Source of the DNA: Dorea phocaeensis
Lineage (GTDB): Bacteria; Bacillota; Clostridia; Lachnospirales; Lachnospiraceae
Direction: 5' to 3'
NCBI RefSeq assembly: GCF_900240315.1
Contig: NZ_OEPZ01000001.1
Coordinates: 496,001 to 560,000 of the forward strand
Length of the DNA stretch: 64,000 bases
The notes under the pieces are model-generated. The model searched no databases. It had not been told where the DNA came from and saw only the letters and a list, made by a program, of their open reading frames with translations. This document shows positions 34,303-43,176 of this stretch, one piece after another; positions within the stretch are counted from its first letter, which is position 1, and each line of letters begins with the position of its first letter. A program made the position numbers and the translations under genes.

Positions 34303-35397
34303 TTATTCTGCTGTATCTTCTTCTCCAACTTCTTCCACGCTTTCTGCCGGTTCTAAAGCTTTCATGCTTAAGCTGATCTTCTTCTCAGACTCGTTCAGAT
34401 CAACGATCTTCGCTGTAATCTCCTGTCCGATAGCCAGAACGTCAGACGGCTTATCCACATGTGCTCTTGAAATCTGAGACACGTGAAGCAGTGCATCCAC
34501 ACCAGGTGCAAGCTCTACAAATGCACCAAAGTCTGTCATTCTTGCAACTTTACCTGTAATTACAGTTCCTACTGCATAATTCTCTGCTGCATTTGCCCAT
34601 GGATTTGCCTCTGGGAATTTCAGAGTCAGTGCAACCTTGGTATCGTTAATATCTTTGATCATAACTTCTACCGTCTCACCAACCTGGAATACCTTCTTTG
34701 GATTCTCAACGCGTCCCCAGGACATCTCAGAGATATGAAGGAGTCCGTCCACTCCGCCAAGGTCGATAAACGCACCAAAATCAGTTACGTTCTTAACGGT
34801 TCCTTCCATTCTGTCTCCAACCTGGATCTTTGCAAACAGTTCTTTCTGCTTCTCTGCACGTTCTGCAACTAACAGCTGTCTTCTGTCACCGATCACGCGG
34901 TTTCTTCTTGGATTGAACTCACTGATTACGAATTCAATCTCCTGATCCTGATATTTGCTCAGGTCTTTCTCATAAGTATCAGATACCAGGCTTGCCGGGA
35001 TGAATACTCTTGCCTCATCGATAACAACGCTTAATCCTCCGCCAAGGATCTGTGCTACAGGAGCTTTCAGAACCTCATGGTTCTCATAAGCTTCTTTCAG
35101 TCTCTCGTTGCCCTTCTCAGCAGCCAGTCTCTTATAAGTCAATAATACCTGACCTTCTCCGTCGTTTACTTTCAGTACCTTTGCTGTCATCTCATCTCCA
35201 ACAGACACCATCGTTGTAAGATCTGCACCTGATTCATTGGTGTATTCACTTCTTGTGATAATGCCGTCTGCCTTATAGCCTATATTTAAGATGATCTCAT
35301 CCGGCTTAACGTCGATGACCGTACCATCTACGACCTCTCCATTTCTAATTGTCTTAAATGACTCTTCTAACATCTGTTCAAAAGTTAATTCTGACAT
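34303..35397 (-). CDS. rpsA: 30S ribosomal protein S1 homologue
   Basis: A 364-residue protein made of four S1 RNA-binding domains (e.g. VVDGTVIDVKPDEIILNIGYKADGII; GDRMEGTVKNVTDFGAFIDLGGVDGLLHISEM; GTVITGKVARMTDFGAFVELAPGVDALLHVSQI), ending in an acidic tail. The start at 35397 (MSELTFEQMLEES) is fixed by a GAGGAGG ribosome-binding site inside the end of ispH; the two genes overlap by 20 nt in different frames. In several Clostridia these two proteins are one fused polypeptide. Part of cmk-ispH-rpsA. Confidence 0.96.
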   Translation of the reverse strand: MSELTFEQMLEESFKTIRNGEVVDGTVIDVKPDEIILNIGYKADGIITRSEYTNESGADLTTMVSVGDEMTAKVLKVNDGEGQVLLTYKRLAAEKGNERLKEAYENHEVLKAPVAQILGGGLSVVIDEARVFIPASLVSDTYEKDLSKYQDQEIEFVISEFNPRRNRVIGDRRQLLVAERAEKQKELFAKIQVGDRMEGTVKNVTDFGAFIDLGGVDGLLHISEMSWGRVENPKKVFQVGETVEVMIKDINDTKVALTLKFPEANPWANAAENYAVGTVITGKVARMTDFGAFVELAPGVDALLHVSQISRAHVDKPSDVLAIGQEITAKIVDLNESEKKISLSMKALEPAESVEEVGEEDTAE

Positions 35398-36235
35398 TAT
35401 TTTGAACCTCCTCAATTATATTGTTGGGCGTGGATGCCCCTGCTGTAATACCTACTGTTTCCACGGACCCTAATTGATTCATATTCAAATCGCCGAGTGT
35501 CTGTATATAGTACGTATTAAGACATGCATTCCTGCATATTTCAAATAACTTCTGAGTGTTGGAGCTGCGCTTGTCGCCAATGACGATCATCGCATCCACA
35601 CTCTCTGCAATTTTACGTGCCTCTTCCTGGCGTTCTTTCGTTGCATTGCAGATCGTATTTAAAACAATTATATCATACCCCTTTTTTTCAATGATTTCAA
35701 CTAAATCTTTGAATTTATTGTAATTAAATGTCGTTTGGGATACAATACAAACTTTCTGACTCTGATCTGGAAGGAAAAAGCTTTTCGCATCCTCCGGTGT
35801 CTGAATAACAGTAACCGGACTTTCTGACCACCCCCGGATCCCCTCCACCTCAGGATGCTCGCTATTTCCAATGATCACAATGTGGGATCCTTTCGCGCTT
35901 TCTTCTGCCACAATGCGATGAATTTTCTTCACAAATGGGCAGGTAGCATCCACACAGTCAACCTCTTTTCTTTCCAGCATATCACAGATCCTTTTGGGTA
36001 CGCCATGGGATCGAATAATCACCACTCCCTCTGTCAGCGCCTCCAGCTCCTCTTCGCTGTCCACAACTTCTACACCATGCCGCTTCAGATCCTTGATCAC
36101 TTCTTCGTTGTGAATAATCGGTCCATAGGTGTAGATTTTTTTCCCTTTATGAAGAGCAATCTGTTCATAGACTGTATCTACCGCCCGCTTTACGCCAAAG
36201 CAAAACCCCGCCGTCTTTGCCAGTTCTACCTTCAT
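35378..36235 (-). CDS. ispH: 4-hydroxy-3-methylbut-2-enyl diphosphate reductase
   Basis: IspH makes isopentenyl and dimethylallyl diphosphate in the last step of the MEP pathway using a [4Fe-4S] cluster. The 285-residue protein starts at 36235 (MKVELAKTAGFCFGVKRAVD), giving the conserved N-terminal Cys12; the other cluster cysteines are in DATCPFVKKIH and NTICNATKERQEE. The motifs SHGVPK and GITAGASTPNNIIEEV are intact. AAAGG serves as ribosome-binding site. It sits 29 nt after cmk and overlaps rpsA by 20 nt. Confidence 0.97.
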   Translation of the reverse strand: MKVELAKTAGFCFGVKRAVDTVYEQIALHKGKKIYTYGPIIHNEEVIKDLKRHGVEVVDSEEELEALTEGVVIIRSHGVPKRICDMLERKEVDCVDATCPFVKKIHRIVAEESAKGSHIVIIGNSEHPEVEGIRGWSESPVTVIQTPEDAKSFFLPDQSQKVCIVSQTTFNYNKFKDLVEIIEKKGYDIIVLNTICNATKERQEEARKIAESVDAMIVIGDKRSSNTQKLFEICRNACLNTYYIQTLGDLNMNQLGSVETVGITAGASTPNNIIEEVQNNVRINF

Positions 36236-36264
36236 CTTTCGCCTTTCGCTCCTTCCTCTTCCTT

Positions 36265-36921
36265 CTACCTGCAAAGCTTCACAATTGCAGCCACCACTTC
36301 ATCAATCGTCATATCTGAGCTGTCCAAAAGGACTGCATCTTCTGCCTGACGAAGCGGTGAAATCTCCCGGTTTTCATCCCGTTCATCCCGCTCCTTAATA
36401 TCTCGTTCAATCTCAGCAAGATCGCAAGCCGCACCTTTTTCTCTTAACTCATCATAGCGTCTCTTTGCACGCGTCTCTACACTGGCAGTTAAAAACACTT
36501 TCACATCTGCATCCGGTAGCACACAGGTTCCAATATCCCGTCCATCCATAATGACGTTCTGTGTCCGTGCCAGTCCCTTCTGGAGCTCCAGAAGCTTTGC
36601 CCGCACTTCCGGAATTGCGGACGTTACAGAAGCCATATTTCCTACCGCCTCATCTCTAAGCCTCGCCGTAATATTCTGCCCGTTAAGATAGACCTGCTGA
36701 AGACCATCTTCATAGCAGATTGTCACATCTGCACTTTCACATGCCTTTACTACTTTCTCCGTCTCATTTGGCAAAATTCCCTGATCCAGAAAATGAATCG
36801 CAAGACCGCGATACATCGCGCCTGTATCTACATAAACATAACCTTTTTCTTTTGCTACCAGCTTTGCAATCGTACTTTTCCCCGCACCTGCCGGTCCGTC
36901 AATCGCCACATTATATCCCAT
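36265..36921 (-). CDS. cmk: Cytidylate kinase
   Basis: Cmk phosphorylates CMP and dCMP to the diphosphates. The 218-residue protein shows the P-loop GPAGAGKSTIAK near the N-terminus, the substrate loop YVDTGAMYRGLA, GRDIGTCVLPDADVKVFLTAS and the lid region ERDIKERDERDENREISPL. First gene of the conserved cmk-ispH-rpsA unit, with its own sigma-A promoter. Confidence 0.98.
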   Translation of the reverse strand: MGYNVAIDGPAGAGKSTIAKLVAKEKGYVYVDTGAMYRGLAIHFLDQGILPNETEKVVKACESADVTICYEDGLQQVYLNGQNITARLRDEAVGNMASVTSAIPEVRAKLLELQKGLARTQNVIMDGRDIGTCVLPDADVKVFLTASVETRAKRRYDELREKGAACDLAEIERDIKERDERDENREISPLRQAEDAVLLDSSDMTIDEVVAAIVKLCR

Positions 36922-36968
36922 ATCGTTCCTCCGAATGTCCTTTTTCTAGTTATATTTCAACTCTTCTT

Positions 36969-36997
36969 AGTATAGCGCATGCTTCTATACGAAACAA
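36969..36997 (-). promoter_or_regulatory. sigma-A promoter of cmk-ispH-rpsA
   Basis: On the minus strand, TTGTTT (36992-36997), 17-bp spacer, TATACT (36969-36974), 48 bp before the cmk start. Confidence 0.8.
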
Positions 36998-37016
36998 GCT
37001 GTTTCCTTACTCTTCT

Positions 37017-38246
37017 TTACACAGACATTCCTGCCGCATATCCGGTAGACCACGCAATCTGCAGATTAAATCCTCCGGTTACCGCGTCAAGATCCAGCAC
37101 CTCACCGGCAAAGCAAAGTCCCTTAACCAGCTTTGACTCCATCGTCCCCGGATCAATCTCCTTTACTTTCACACCGCCCTTTGTAATAATCGCTTCGTTA
37201 TATCCCCGAAGACCGGTTAATGTCACCGGAAGATTTTTAATCAGCGACACAAATCTCTGGCGTTCTTCTCTGGAAATAATATTTACCTTTTTATCTTCAT
37301 CAATTCCACTCAATTCAATCATCACAGGAATCAGTTTTGCTGGAAAGAGCTTTCCAACCGCATTCTTAAACTGACGATTCTGATTCTCTTCAAAATCCCG
37401 CAGCACCCGCTTTTCCAACTGTTCCATAGAAAGAGCAGGCTTTAAATCTATTACAAGCTTTAATTCTTTTTCTCTTAGCTTCTTCCCCACAATGCTGCTG
37501 GCACTTAACATCAGAGGCCCACTCACGCCGTAATGGGTAAACAGCATTTCACCGAATTCCTCATAAAGCCGCTTCTTTCCATCATAGATCACTGCGCTGA
37601 CATTGCGAAGCGACAATCCCTGAAGCCTCGGAACCCAGTCTTCCTTCGCCGTCATTGGAACCAATGCCGGCATACACGGCGTAACACTATGTCCATTCTC
37701 TTTTGCAAAGCGATGTCCGTCTCCGGTAGATCCTGTTGTCTGGTAGGAAAGTCCTCCAGTCGCCACAATACAGGCATCCCCCTTGATCTGGCTGCCATCT
37801 GTAAGTTCAATGAAGGAAAATCTTCCCTCATCCGATACCACACGCCGAACCTCTGTGTACAAATGGATCTGAACTCCCCTGCGCCGCATCTCTGCTTCCA
37901 GTGCACGGATTACATCTGAAGAATGATCCGATTGAGGAAAGACTCGCTCTCCTCGTTCGACTTTGGTTTTCACGCCAATCTGTTCAAAGAAATCAATCAC
38001 ATTCTGATTGGTATATCCGTAAAAGCTGCTGTATAAAAACTTGGAATTCGTCACGACCGCATCAAACAGCGTCTCCATATCACAGGCATTGGTAATATTG
38101 CATCTTCCCTTTCCTGTAATAAAAAGTTTCTTTCCCAGTTTTTCATTTTTTTCGTATACATGAACCTCGTGTCCGTTCCCTGCCGCCGCAATCGCCGCGA
38201 ACATTCCGGCGGCTCCGCCGCCAATCACCAGTGTCTTACTCATCAT
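37017..38246 (-). CDS. NAD(P)/FAD-dependent oxidoreductase (HI0933 family)
   Basis: A 409-residue flavoprotein of the HI0933/YhiN/BaiN family. The FAD dinucleotide-binding motif GGGAAGMFAAIAAAGNGHEVHVYEK is at the N-terminus, and GKKLFITGKGRCNITNA, AGEVLDLDAVTGGFNLQIAWSTGYAAG at the C-terminus are family hallmarks. Members have been linked to bile-acid 7-dehydroxylation reductases (BaiN) and to other roles; a specific substrate cannot be given. The start codon lies in the stop region of the MurR/RpiR gene (an 11-nt overlap), implying coupled translation. Confidence 0.9.
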   Translation of the reverse strand: MMSKTLVIGGGAAGMFAAIAAAGNGHEVHVYEKNEKLGKKLFITGKGRCNITNACDMETLFDAVVTNSKFLYSSFYGYTNQNVIDFFEQIGVKTKVERGERVFPQSDHSSDVIRALEAEMRRRGVQIHLYTEVRRVVSDEGRFSFIELTDGSQIKGDACIVATGGLSYQTTGSTGDGHRFAKENGHSVTPCMPALVPMTAKEDWVPRLQGLSLRNVSAVIYDGKKRLYEEFGEMLFTHYGVSGPLMLSASSIVGKKLREKELKLVIDLKPALSMEQLEKRVLRDFEENQNRQFKNAVGKLFPAKLIPVMIELSGIDEDKKVNIISREERQRFVSLIKNLPVTLTGLRGYNEAIITKGGVKVKEIDPGTMESKLVKGLCFAGEVLDLDAVTGGFNLQIAWSTGYAAGMSV

Positions 38247-39165
38247 CTTCTCCCGTCTTCATCTTCATGGTCAGCTCTACTTTATCTCCTACCATATTCA
38301 GCTCATCTTTACTGTAAACCTGATATTCATCCCAGATCTGTTCCAGTGTCTCCAACGTAGTAATGACTTCCTCCTGCTTTTTCATGCACAGAGCCACCAC
38401 TAACGCATTCACCACGCTAAGGGGGGCTACCAGCGAATCCACGATGGATGCCATATCGCTTCTTGCAATCAGATTACAGGAGGAATAAATCGTCATCGGA
38501 GAGTGTACACTATCCGTCAATGTAATCACCTTTGCCTTACGATTGCTTGCGAACTCCAACGCCTTCAAGGTTCGCATCGAATATCTTGGGAAACTGATTC
38601 CAATGACCACATCCTGCTCTCCTACCCGGATAATCTGCTCAAAAATCTCGCTGGAACTATTGGTATTCACCAGTTTTACATCCGGACAGATCAGATTCAG
38701 ATAAAATCCCAGAAAACTTGCAAGCGGAGCGCAGCTTCTAATTCCAATAATGTAAATGGATTTGGCATTTAAGATGGTGTCTACTGCCAATTCAAACACG
38801 CTATGATCGATGGATTCCATCGTCATCTTAATTTTTTCAATATCCGACTGCAAAACGGATGCAAGAATCTCTCCCTGACTGATTCTTCCATAAGTCACTT
38901 CCATCCGCTGAATGGAATTTAGCTTCGTACGCACCAGTTCCCCCAGCGCTTTCTGGAACTCCGGGTATCCATTATACCCAAGCGCAGTCGCAAATCGAAC
39001 AACCGTAGATTCACTGACTCCTACTTCTTCTCCCATCTTTGCCGCCGTTAAAAACGCTGCTTTATCATAATACTCCCGGATAAAATCAGCCAGCTTTTTC
39101 TGCCCCTTGCTGAACTTTCCATATCCTTCCTCTATCTTCTGCAATAATTCATTCTTATTTCCCAT
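38236..39165 (-). CDS. MurR/RpiR family transcriptional regulator
   Basis: A 309-residue regulator with an N-terminal HTH domain (KFSKGQKKLADFIREYYDKAAFLTAAKMGEEVGVSESTVVRFATALGYNGYPEF) and a C-terminal SIS sugar-phosphate-binding domain (SIYIIGIRSCAPLASFLGFYL; DVVIGISFPRYSMRTLKALEFA). The ATG at 39165 has a GAAGGA site and is preferred to a TTG at 39201. Such regulators sense phosphorylated sugars or amino sugars, but no sugar catabolic genes are adjacent; the coupled downstream gene is the HI0933-like flavoprotein. Confidence 0.92.
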   Translation of the reverse strand: MGNKNELLQKIEEGYGKFSKGQKKLADFIREYYDKAAFLTAAKMGEEVGVSESTVVRFATALGYNGYPEFQKALGELVRTKLNSIQRMEVTYGRISQGEILASVLQSDIEKIKMTMESIDHSVFELAVDTILNAKSIYIIGIRSCAPLASFLGFYLNLICPDVKLVNTNSSSEIFEQIIRVGEQDVVIGISFPRYSMRTLKALEFASNRKAKVITLTDSVHSPMTIYSSCNLIARSDMASIVDSLVAPLSVVNALVVALCMKKQEEVITTLETLEQIWDEYQVYSKDELNMVGDKVELTMKMKTGEDDE

Positions 39166-39251
39166 ATATTTGCTGTCCTTCTCAAATCCGATTTCTTTCA
39201 AAATTATAACAGAATTATTATATAGCGAATTCCGTTAAGATTCAAGCAAAG

Positions 39252-39303
39252 AAAAAAGCCCTGACAGGGAACCTCTATCCAAAAGATAGAGATTGCCCTG
39301 ACA
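39252..39303 (-). terminator. Terminator of the carboxylase/pump operon
   Basis: On the minus strand an imperfect stem (CAGGG...TCTCTATC / GATAGAGG...CCCTG) is followed by a second CAGGGC and a run of six T residues, about 35 bp after the stop codon of the carboxyltransferase gene. Confidence 0.75.
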
Positions 39304-39336
39304 AAGCTTTTCTATTTTCTGTCAGAAAATATTTTC

Positions 39337-40752
39337 TTATACCGGATAGCTTCCGTTTTCTGTATCAGCTACAGTCTGATCCACTTTGGTCTGCTGTGCT
39401 TCTCTGTATTTGAAGAAATCCGTTGCAACCTGTGGGAAGAGTGCATATGTCAATACATCTTCATCCTGCTGGCTCCACTGTGCCATCTCCTGTCTCAATG
39501 TATCCAGCTCATCTGGAATCAGGTCTGCCGGACGACAAGTGATAATCTCAGCGTCATCGCCAAGAACTTTCTTTCTTACCTCTTCATTAAATGGTTTTAC
39601 AGTTGCACCATACTTTCCACTTAATACATCCTTAGTCTCTTTTGTCGCCATCTTATAACGCTCGCCCATCAGCACGTTAAATACAGCCTGTGTACCAACG
39701 ATCTGAGAAGAAGGAGTAACAAGCGGCGGCTCTCCTAAGTCTTTCCGAACCTTTGGAACTTCCTCTAATACTTCATAGTATTTGTCCTCTGCGTTCTGCT
39801 CTTTCAGCTGAGAAGTCAGGTTGGAAAGCATTCCACCAGGTACCTGGTATAACAATGTTTTAATGTTAACACCAAGGTTCTTTGGATTCAAAAGTCCGCT
39901 TTCTAATGCTTCGTCACGAATTGGACGGAAGTAGTCAGCGATCTCTGCCAATAAGTTCTGATCAAATCCTGTATCGTATGGCGTTCCCTTAAAGGTCTCA
40001 ACCATAACTTCTGTTGCCGGCTGAGAAGTACCCAGTGCAAATGGTGACATTGCAGTATCAATCACATCCACACCTGCTTCTACTGCCTTTAAGTAAGTCA
40101 TAGAAGCCACACCAGAAGTATAGTGTGTGTGCAGCTGGATTGGAAGATCCACTGCTTCTTTCAATGCTCCGATCAACTCGGTTGCTTTATAAGGAACCAG
40201 AAGTCCTGCCATATCTTTGATACAGATAGAGTTTGCACCCATATCCTCGATTCTCTTTGCGATGTCTACCCAGTAATCTAGAGTGTATGCATCTCCCAGT
40301 GTATAGGACAAAGCAACCTGTGCCTCAGCCTTTTCTTTATTTGCTGCAGATACTGCTGTCTGAAGATTACGAAGGTCGTTCAGACAGTCAAAAATACGGA
40401 TGATATCAATTCCGTTTGCAGCTGATTTCTGTACAAAATACTCTACTACATCATCTGCATATGGACGGTATCCAAGAATATTCTGTCCACGGAACAGCAT
40501 CTGAAGTTTGGTGTTTTTAAAACCATCACGGAATTTACGAAGTCTCTCCCATGGATCTTCTTTCAGGAAACGAAGGGATGCATCAAAAGTAGCTCCACCC
40601 CAGCACTCTACAGAATGATATCCGACCTTGTCCATCTTTTCTACGATCGGCAGCATCTGTTCTGTCGTCATACGTGTGGCAATCAGAGACTGGTGAGCAT
40701 CTCGCAGGATCGTCTCTGTAATCTTAATTGGTTTCTTTTCTATTTCTGCCAT
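39337..40752 (-). CDS. Oxaloacetate decarboxylase alpha / pyruvate carboxylase B-type carboxyltransferase
   Basis: A 471-residue carboxyltransferase of the DRE-TIM (HMGL-like) family, which moves CO2 between oxaloacetate/pyruvate and biotin. The start at 40752 (MAEIEKKPIKITE) has GGAGGA upstream. Motifs: ETILRDAHQSLIATRM (metal Asp18), GYHSVECWGGATFDA, CIKDMAGLLVPY (catalytic Lys) and LPIQLHTHYTSG (metal His pair). The C-terminal PYC_OADA domain is present, but there is no biotin domain; a separate carrier is encoded two genes upstream. It is equivalent to the 5S subunit of transcarboxylase. Confidence 0.93.
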   Translation of the reverse strand: MAEIEKKPIKITETILRDAHQSLIATRMTTEQMLPIVEKMDKVGYHSVECWGGATFDASLRFLKEDPWERLRKFRDGFKNTKLQMLFRGQNILGYRPYADDVVEYFVQKSAANGIDIIRIFDCLNDLRNLQTAVSAANKEKAEAQVALSYTLGDAYTLDYWVDIAKRIEDMGANSICIKDMAGLLVPYKATELIGALKEAVDLPIQLHTHYTSGVASMTYLKAVEAGVDVIDTAMSPFALGTSQPATEVMVETFKGTPYDTGFDQNLLAEIADYFRPIRDEALESGLLNPKNLGVNIKTLLYQVPGGMLSNLTSQLKEQNAEDKYYEVLEEVPKVRKDLGEPPLVTPSSQIVGTQAVFNVLMGERYKMATKETKDVLSGKYGATVKPFNEEVRKKVLGDDAEIITCRPADLIPDELDTLRQEMAQWSQQDEDVLTYALFPQVATDFFKYREAQQTKVDQTVADTENGSYPV

Positions 40753-40784
40753 TATATCTTCCTCCATATATAATTATTATATTA

Positions 40785-41936
40785 TTACATTACTCCGAAA
40801 ATAGCCATAAATGTTCCGGCAGCTACCGCTGTACCGATAACACCGGCAACGTTCGGTCCCATTGCATGCATCAGCAGGAAGTTTGTAGGATCCGCCTCTG
40901 CTCCCACCTTCTGGGATACTCTGGCAGCCATCGGCACTGCTGATACACCGGCAGAACCAATCAGTGGATTTACCTTACCATGCGTTGCAATACACATTAA
41001 TTTACCAAACAGAACACCTGCCGCGGTTCCGAACGCAAACGCGATCAGTCCCAAAGCTACAATTTTCAATGTATCAAGATTCAGGAACGCTTCTGCACTC
41101 GTTGTTGCTCCTACGGATGTTCCCAGCAGGATAACGACAATGTACATCAATGCATTGGAAGCCGTATCGGTCAGCTGTCTTACCACTCCTGATTCACGGA
41201 ATAAGTTACCCAGCATCAACATACCAACCAATGGTGCTGTAGTAGGAAGAATCATACATACGACGATGGTAACAATGATTGGGAACAGGATCTTCTCCAG
41301 CTTGGATACTGGTCTTAACTGCTCCATCTTAATCTTACGTTCTTTTTCCGTTGTCAATAATTTCATAATCGGCGGCTGAATAATCGGCACCAGTGACATA
41401 TAAGAATATGCCGCTACTGCGATCGGTCCAAGAATCGCCGTCTGCTGTAATTTACCGGCAAGGAAGATGGATGTCGGTCCGTCTGCTCCACCGATAATAG
41501 AAATTGCTGCCGCTGCCTTATCAGAGAATCCCATTGCCATAGCTCCCAGATAAGCTGCAAAAATTCCAAACTGTGCCGCTGCACCAAGAAGGAAACTCTT
41601 CGGATTTGCAATCAGCGGTCCAAAGTCTGTCATCGCTCCTACACCAAGGAAAATCAATGACGGAAGGATGGACCATTCGTCCAGCATGTAGAAGTAGTAG
41701 AGCAATCCGCCCGTTCCGTTTGCAGCATCTTCTGCATGCAGCATAATATCCGGATAGATATTAACAAGCAGCATACCAAATGCAATCGGAACCAGAAGCA
41801 GAGGCTCAAACCCATGTCTGATTGCCAGATATAGGAACGCACATGCAACCGCAATCATGATCAAATTGCCCCATGTAAGACTGAAAAAAGCGGTCTGATG
41901 CACGAGGTTTCCTAATGTTGTTGTTATATATTCCAT
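40785..41936 (-). CDS. Sodium-pumping decarboxylase beta subunit
   Basis: A 383-residue integral membrane protein of the OadB/GcdB/MmdB family. It decarboxylates carboxybiotin and uses the energy to export Na+. About ten helices are visible, with the family hallmark [18 protein letters not shown], in which Asp152 is the expected Na+/proton site, plus [14 protein letters not shown] and [18 protein letters not shown]. It sits between the biotin carrier gene and the 5S-like gene, so it acts with both. Confidence 0.95.
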   Translation of the reverse strand: MEYITTTLGNLVHQTAFFSLTWGNLIMIAVACAFLYLAIRHGFEPLLLVPIAFGMLLVNIYPDIMLHAEDAANGTGGLLYYFYMLDEWSILPSLIFLGVGAMTDFGPLIANPKSFLLGAAAQFGIFAAYLGAMAMGFSDKAAAAISIIGGADGPTSIFLAGKLQQTAILGPIAVAAYSYMSLVPIIQPPIMKLLTTEKERKIKMEQLRPVSKLEKILFPIIVTIVVCMILPTTAPLVGMLMLGNLFRESGVVRQLTDTASNALMYIVVILLGTSVGATTSAEAFLNLDTLKIVALGLIAFAFGTAAGVLFGKLMCIATHGKVNPLIGSAGVSAVPMAARVSQKVGAEADPTNFLLMHAMGPNVAGVIGTAVAAGTFMAIFGVM

Positions 41937-41980
41937 TTTTTAACCTCCAGTCGTTTCAGTAAACGTCTTCTGCCTATATG

Positions 41981-42349
41981 CTAGTTCAATGTAGCCAATA
42001 CCTGTCCAGCATCGATTGCATCGCCTACAGCCACATCAATACTTGCCACGGTTCCGTCTTCCGGTGCCACAACTGGGATCTCCATCTTCATCGCTTCGAT
42101 AATGACAACAGCGTCACCCTTCTTTACGCTCTGTCCTACACTCGCCTCAACCTTGAATACTTTTCCGGCTGCTCCTGCTTTTACTTCAATAGAACCTGCT
42201 CCTGCTGCCTTTGGTGCTGCTTTTGGAGCTGCCTTCGGTGCTGCCTTTGGAGCCGCTTTCGGTGCTGCTGCAGATGCTGCTGCATTTCCGTTTTCTTCTA
42301 CTGTTACATCATATACATTACCATTTACTGTGATTGTATAGTTTTTCAT
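41981..42349 (-). CDS. Biotin carboxyl carrier subunit
   Basis: A 122-residue biotin carrier. A short N-terminal beta segment (MKNYTITVNGNVYDVTVEENG) is followed by an Ala/Pro/Lys linker with five AAPK-type repeats (residues ~28-48) and the biotinyl domain with EAMKMEI, in which Lys88 is the biotinylation site. It shuttles the carboxyl group between the carboxyltransferase subunits and the membrane beta subunit. Confidence 0.96.
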   Translation of the reverse strand: MKNYTITVNGNVYDVTVEENGNAAASAAAPKAAPKAAPKAAPKAAPKAAGAGSIEVKAGAAGKVFKVEASVGQSVKKGDAVVIIEAMKMEIPVVAPEDGTVASIDVAVGDAIDAGQVLATLN

Positions 42350-42388
42350 CTTTCTTAATCCTCCTGATTTTTCGGTATTGGTTATTTC

Positions 42389-43162
42389 TTACCACTTATT
42401 CGATGGACGGCGTCTAATACTTCTCACAGTAAATCCGTCCGTACTGCTGCTTCCTTCTGAAGCTGCGATTGCCGCTGCAATAACTGCAACCAACTCTGTA
42501 TCATCTGTTACGTCTTCTGCTTCTTCCACACTTGGCGCTGCCTCTGGCTGTACTGCCGGAGCTGCCTTCGGAGCATCCTTTTTCTTCTTGAATGCTGCTT
42601 CAATTGCCGGAATGAAACGGAACAGAGAAATCAATGCTGAAATAAAGATCAGTACCACAAACACGGTTCCCATACCAAGCACGGTATTCAGACCTGCTTT
42701 TTTCAGAATCTCTCCCGTTGTATATTCCGCATCTACCGTCATACTGTCCAAATACTGATTTTCATCAAACACAAATGTAATATGCGCATCCCGATCTGCA
42801 AATTCAGCCTCTGTAGATACTTGTAATTCATCCTTGGAGGCCTCGTACGTATAGTCTCCATGACTTACGTATTCGCCACATTCCTTCTCTGCTGACTGCC
42901 ATGCATCCAAAGCACCCAAGAATCCATCTTTGGTAAATGGAAGTCCTGCCTGTGTCAGCTGAGACTCCAGCGCAAAGTCTGTCATCGTCTCCCACTGTTC
43001 TACCGTATCGTCCTGCATACTGGCACAATACTCGATCAGAAATTCCGTGCTCTGCTGCACTGTAGCTTCATCATACGCCATCGTCTCCTTGCTGCTTCCA
43101 CAGCCGGTAAAGCACAGCGTCACTGCAAGTCCACAGAATAATAAGCTAATTTTCTTTCTCAC
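42389..43162 (-). CDS. OadG-type subunit fused to an extracytoplasmic lipoprotein domain
   Basis: A 257-residue protein with an unusual layout. It begins with a lipoprotein signal (LCFTGC lipobox, Cys21), then an extracytoplasmic globular domain of about 130 residues (residues 30-160), one transmembrane helix (~165-190, LGMGTVFVVLIFISALISLF), an Ala/Pro linker and the C-terminal tail typical of OadG/MmdD (DTELVAVIAAAIAAS ... FTVRSIRR). Ordinary gamma/delta subunits are roughly 80-120 residues and lack the lipoprotein part. The subunit is expected to anchor and stabilise the complex; the extra domain's job is unknown. Confidence 0.88.
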   Translation of the reverse strand: MRKKISLLFCGLAVTLCFTGCGSSKETMAYDEATVQQSTEFLIEYCASMQDDTVEQWETMTDFALESQLTQAGLPFTKDGFLGALDAWQSAEKECGEYVSHGDYTYEASKDELQVSTEAEFADRDAHITFVFDENQYLDSMTVDAEYTTGEILKKAGLNTVLGMGTVFVVLIFISALISLFRFIPAIEAAFKKKKDAPKAAPAVQPEAAPSVEEAEDVTDDTELVAVIAAAIAASEGSSSTDGFTVRSIRRRPSNKW

Positions 43163-43176
43163 TTTGCCTCACCTCT

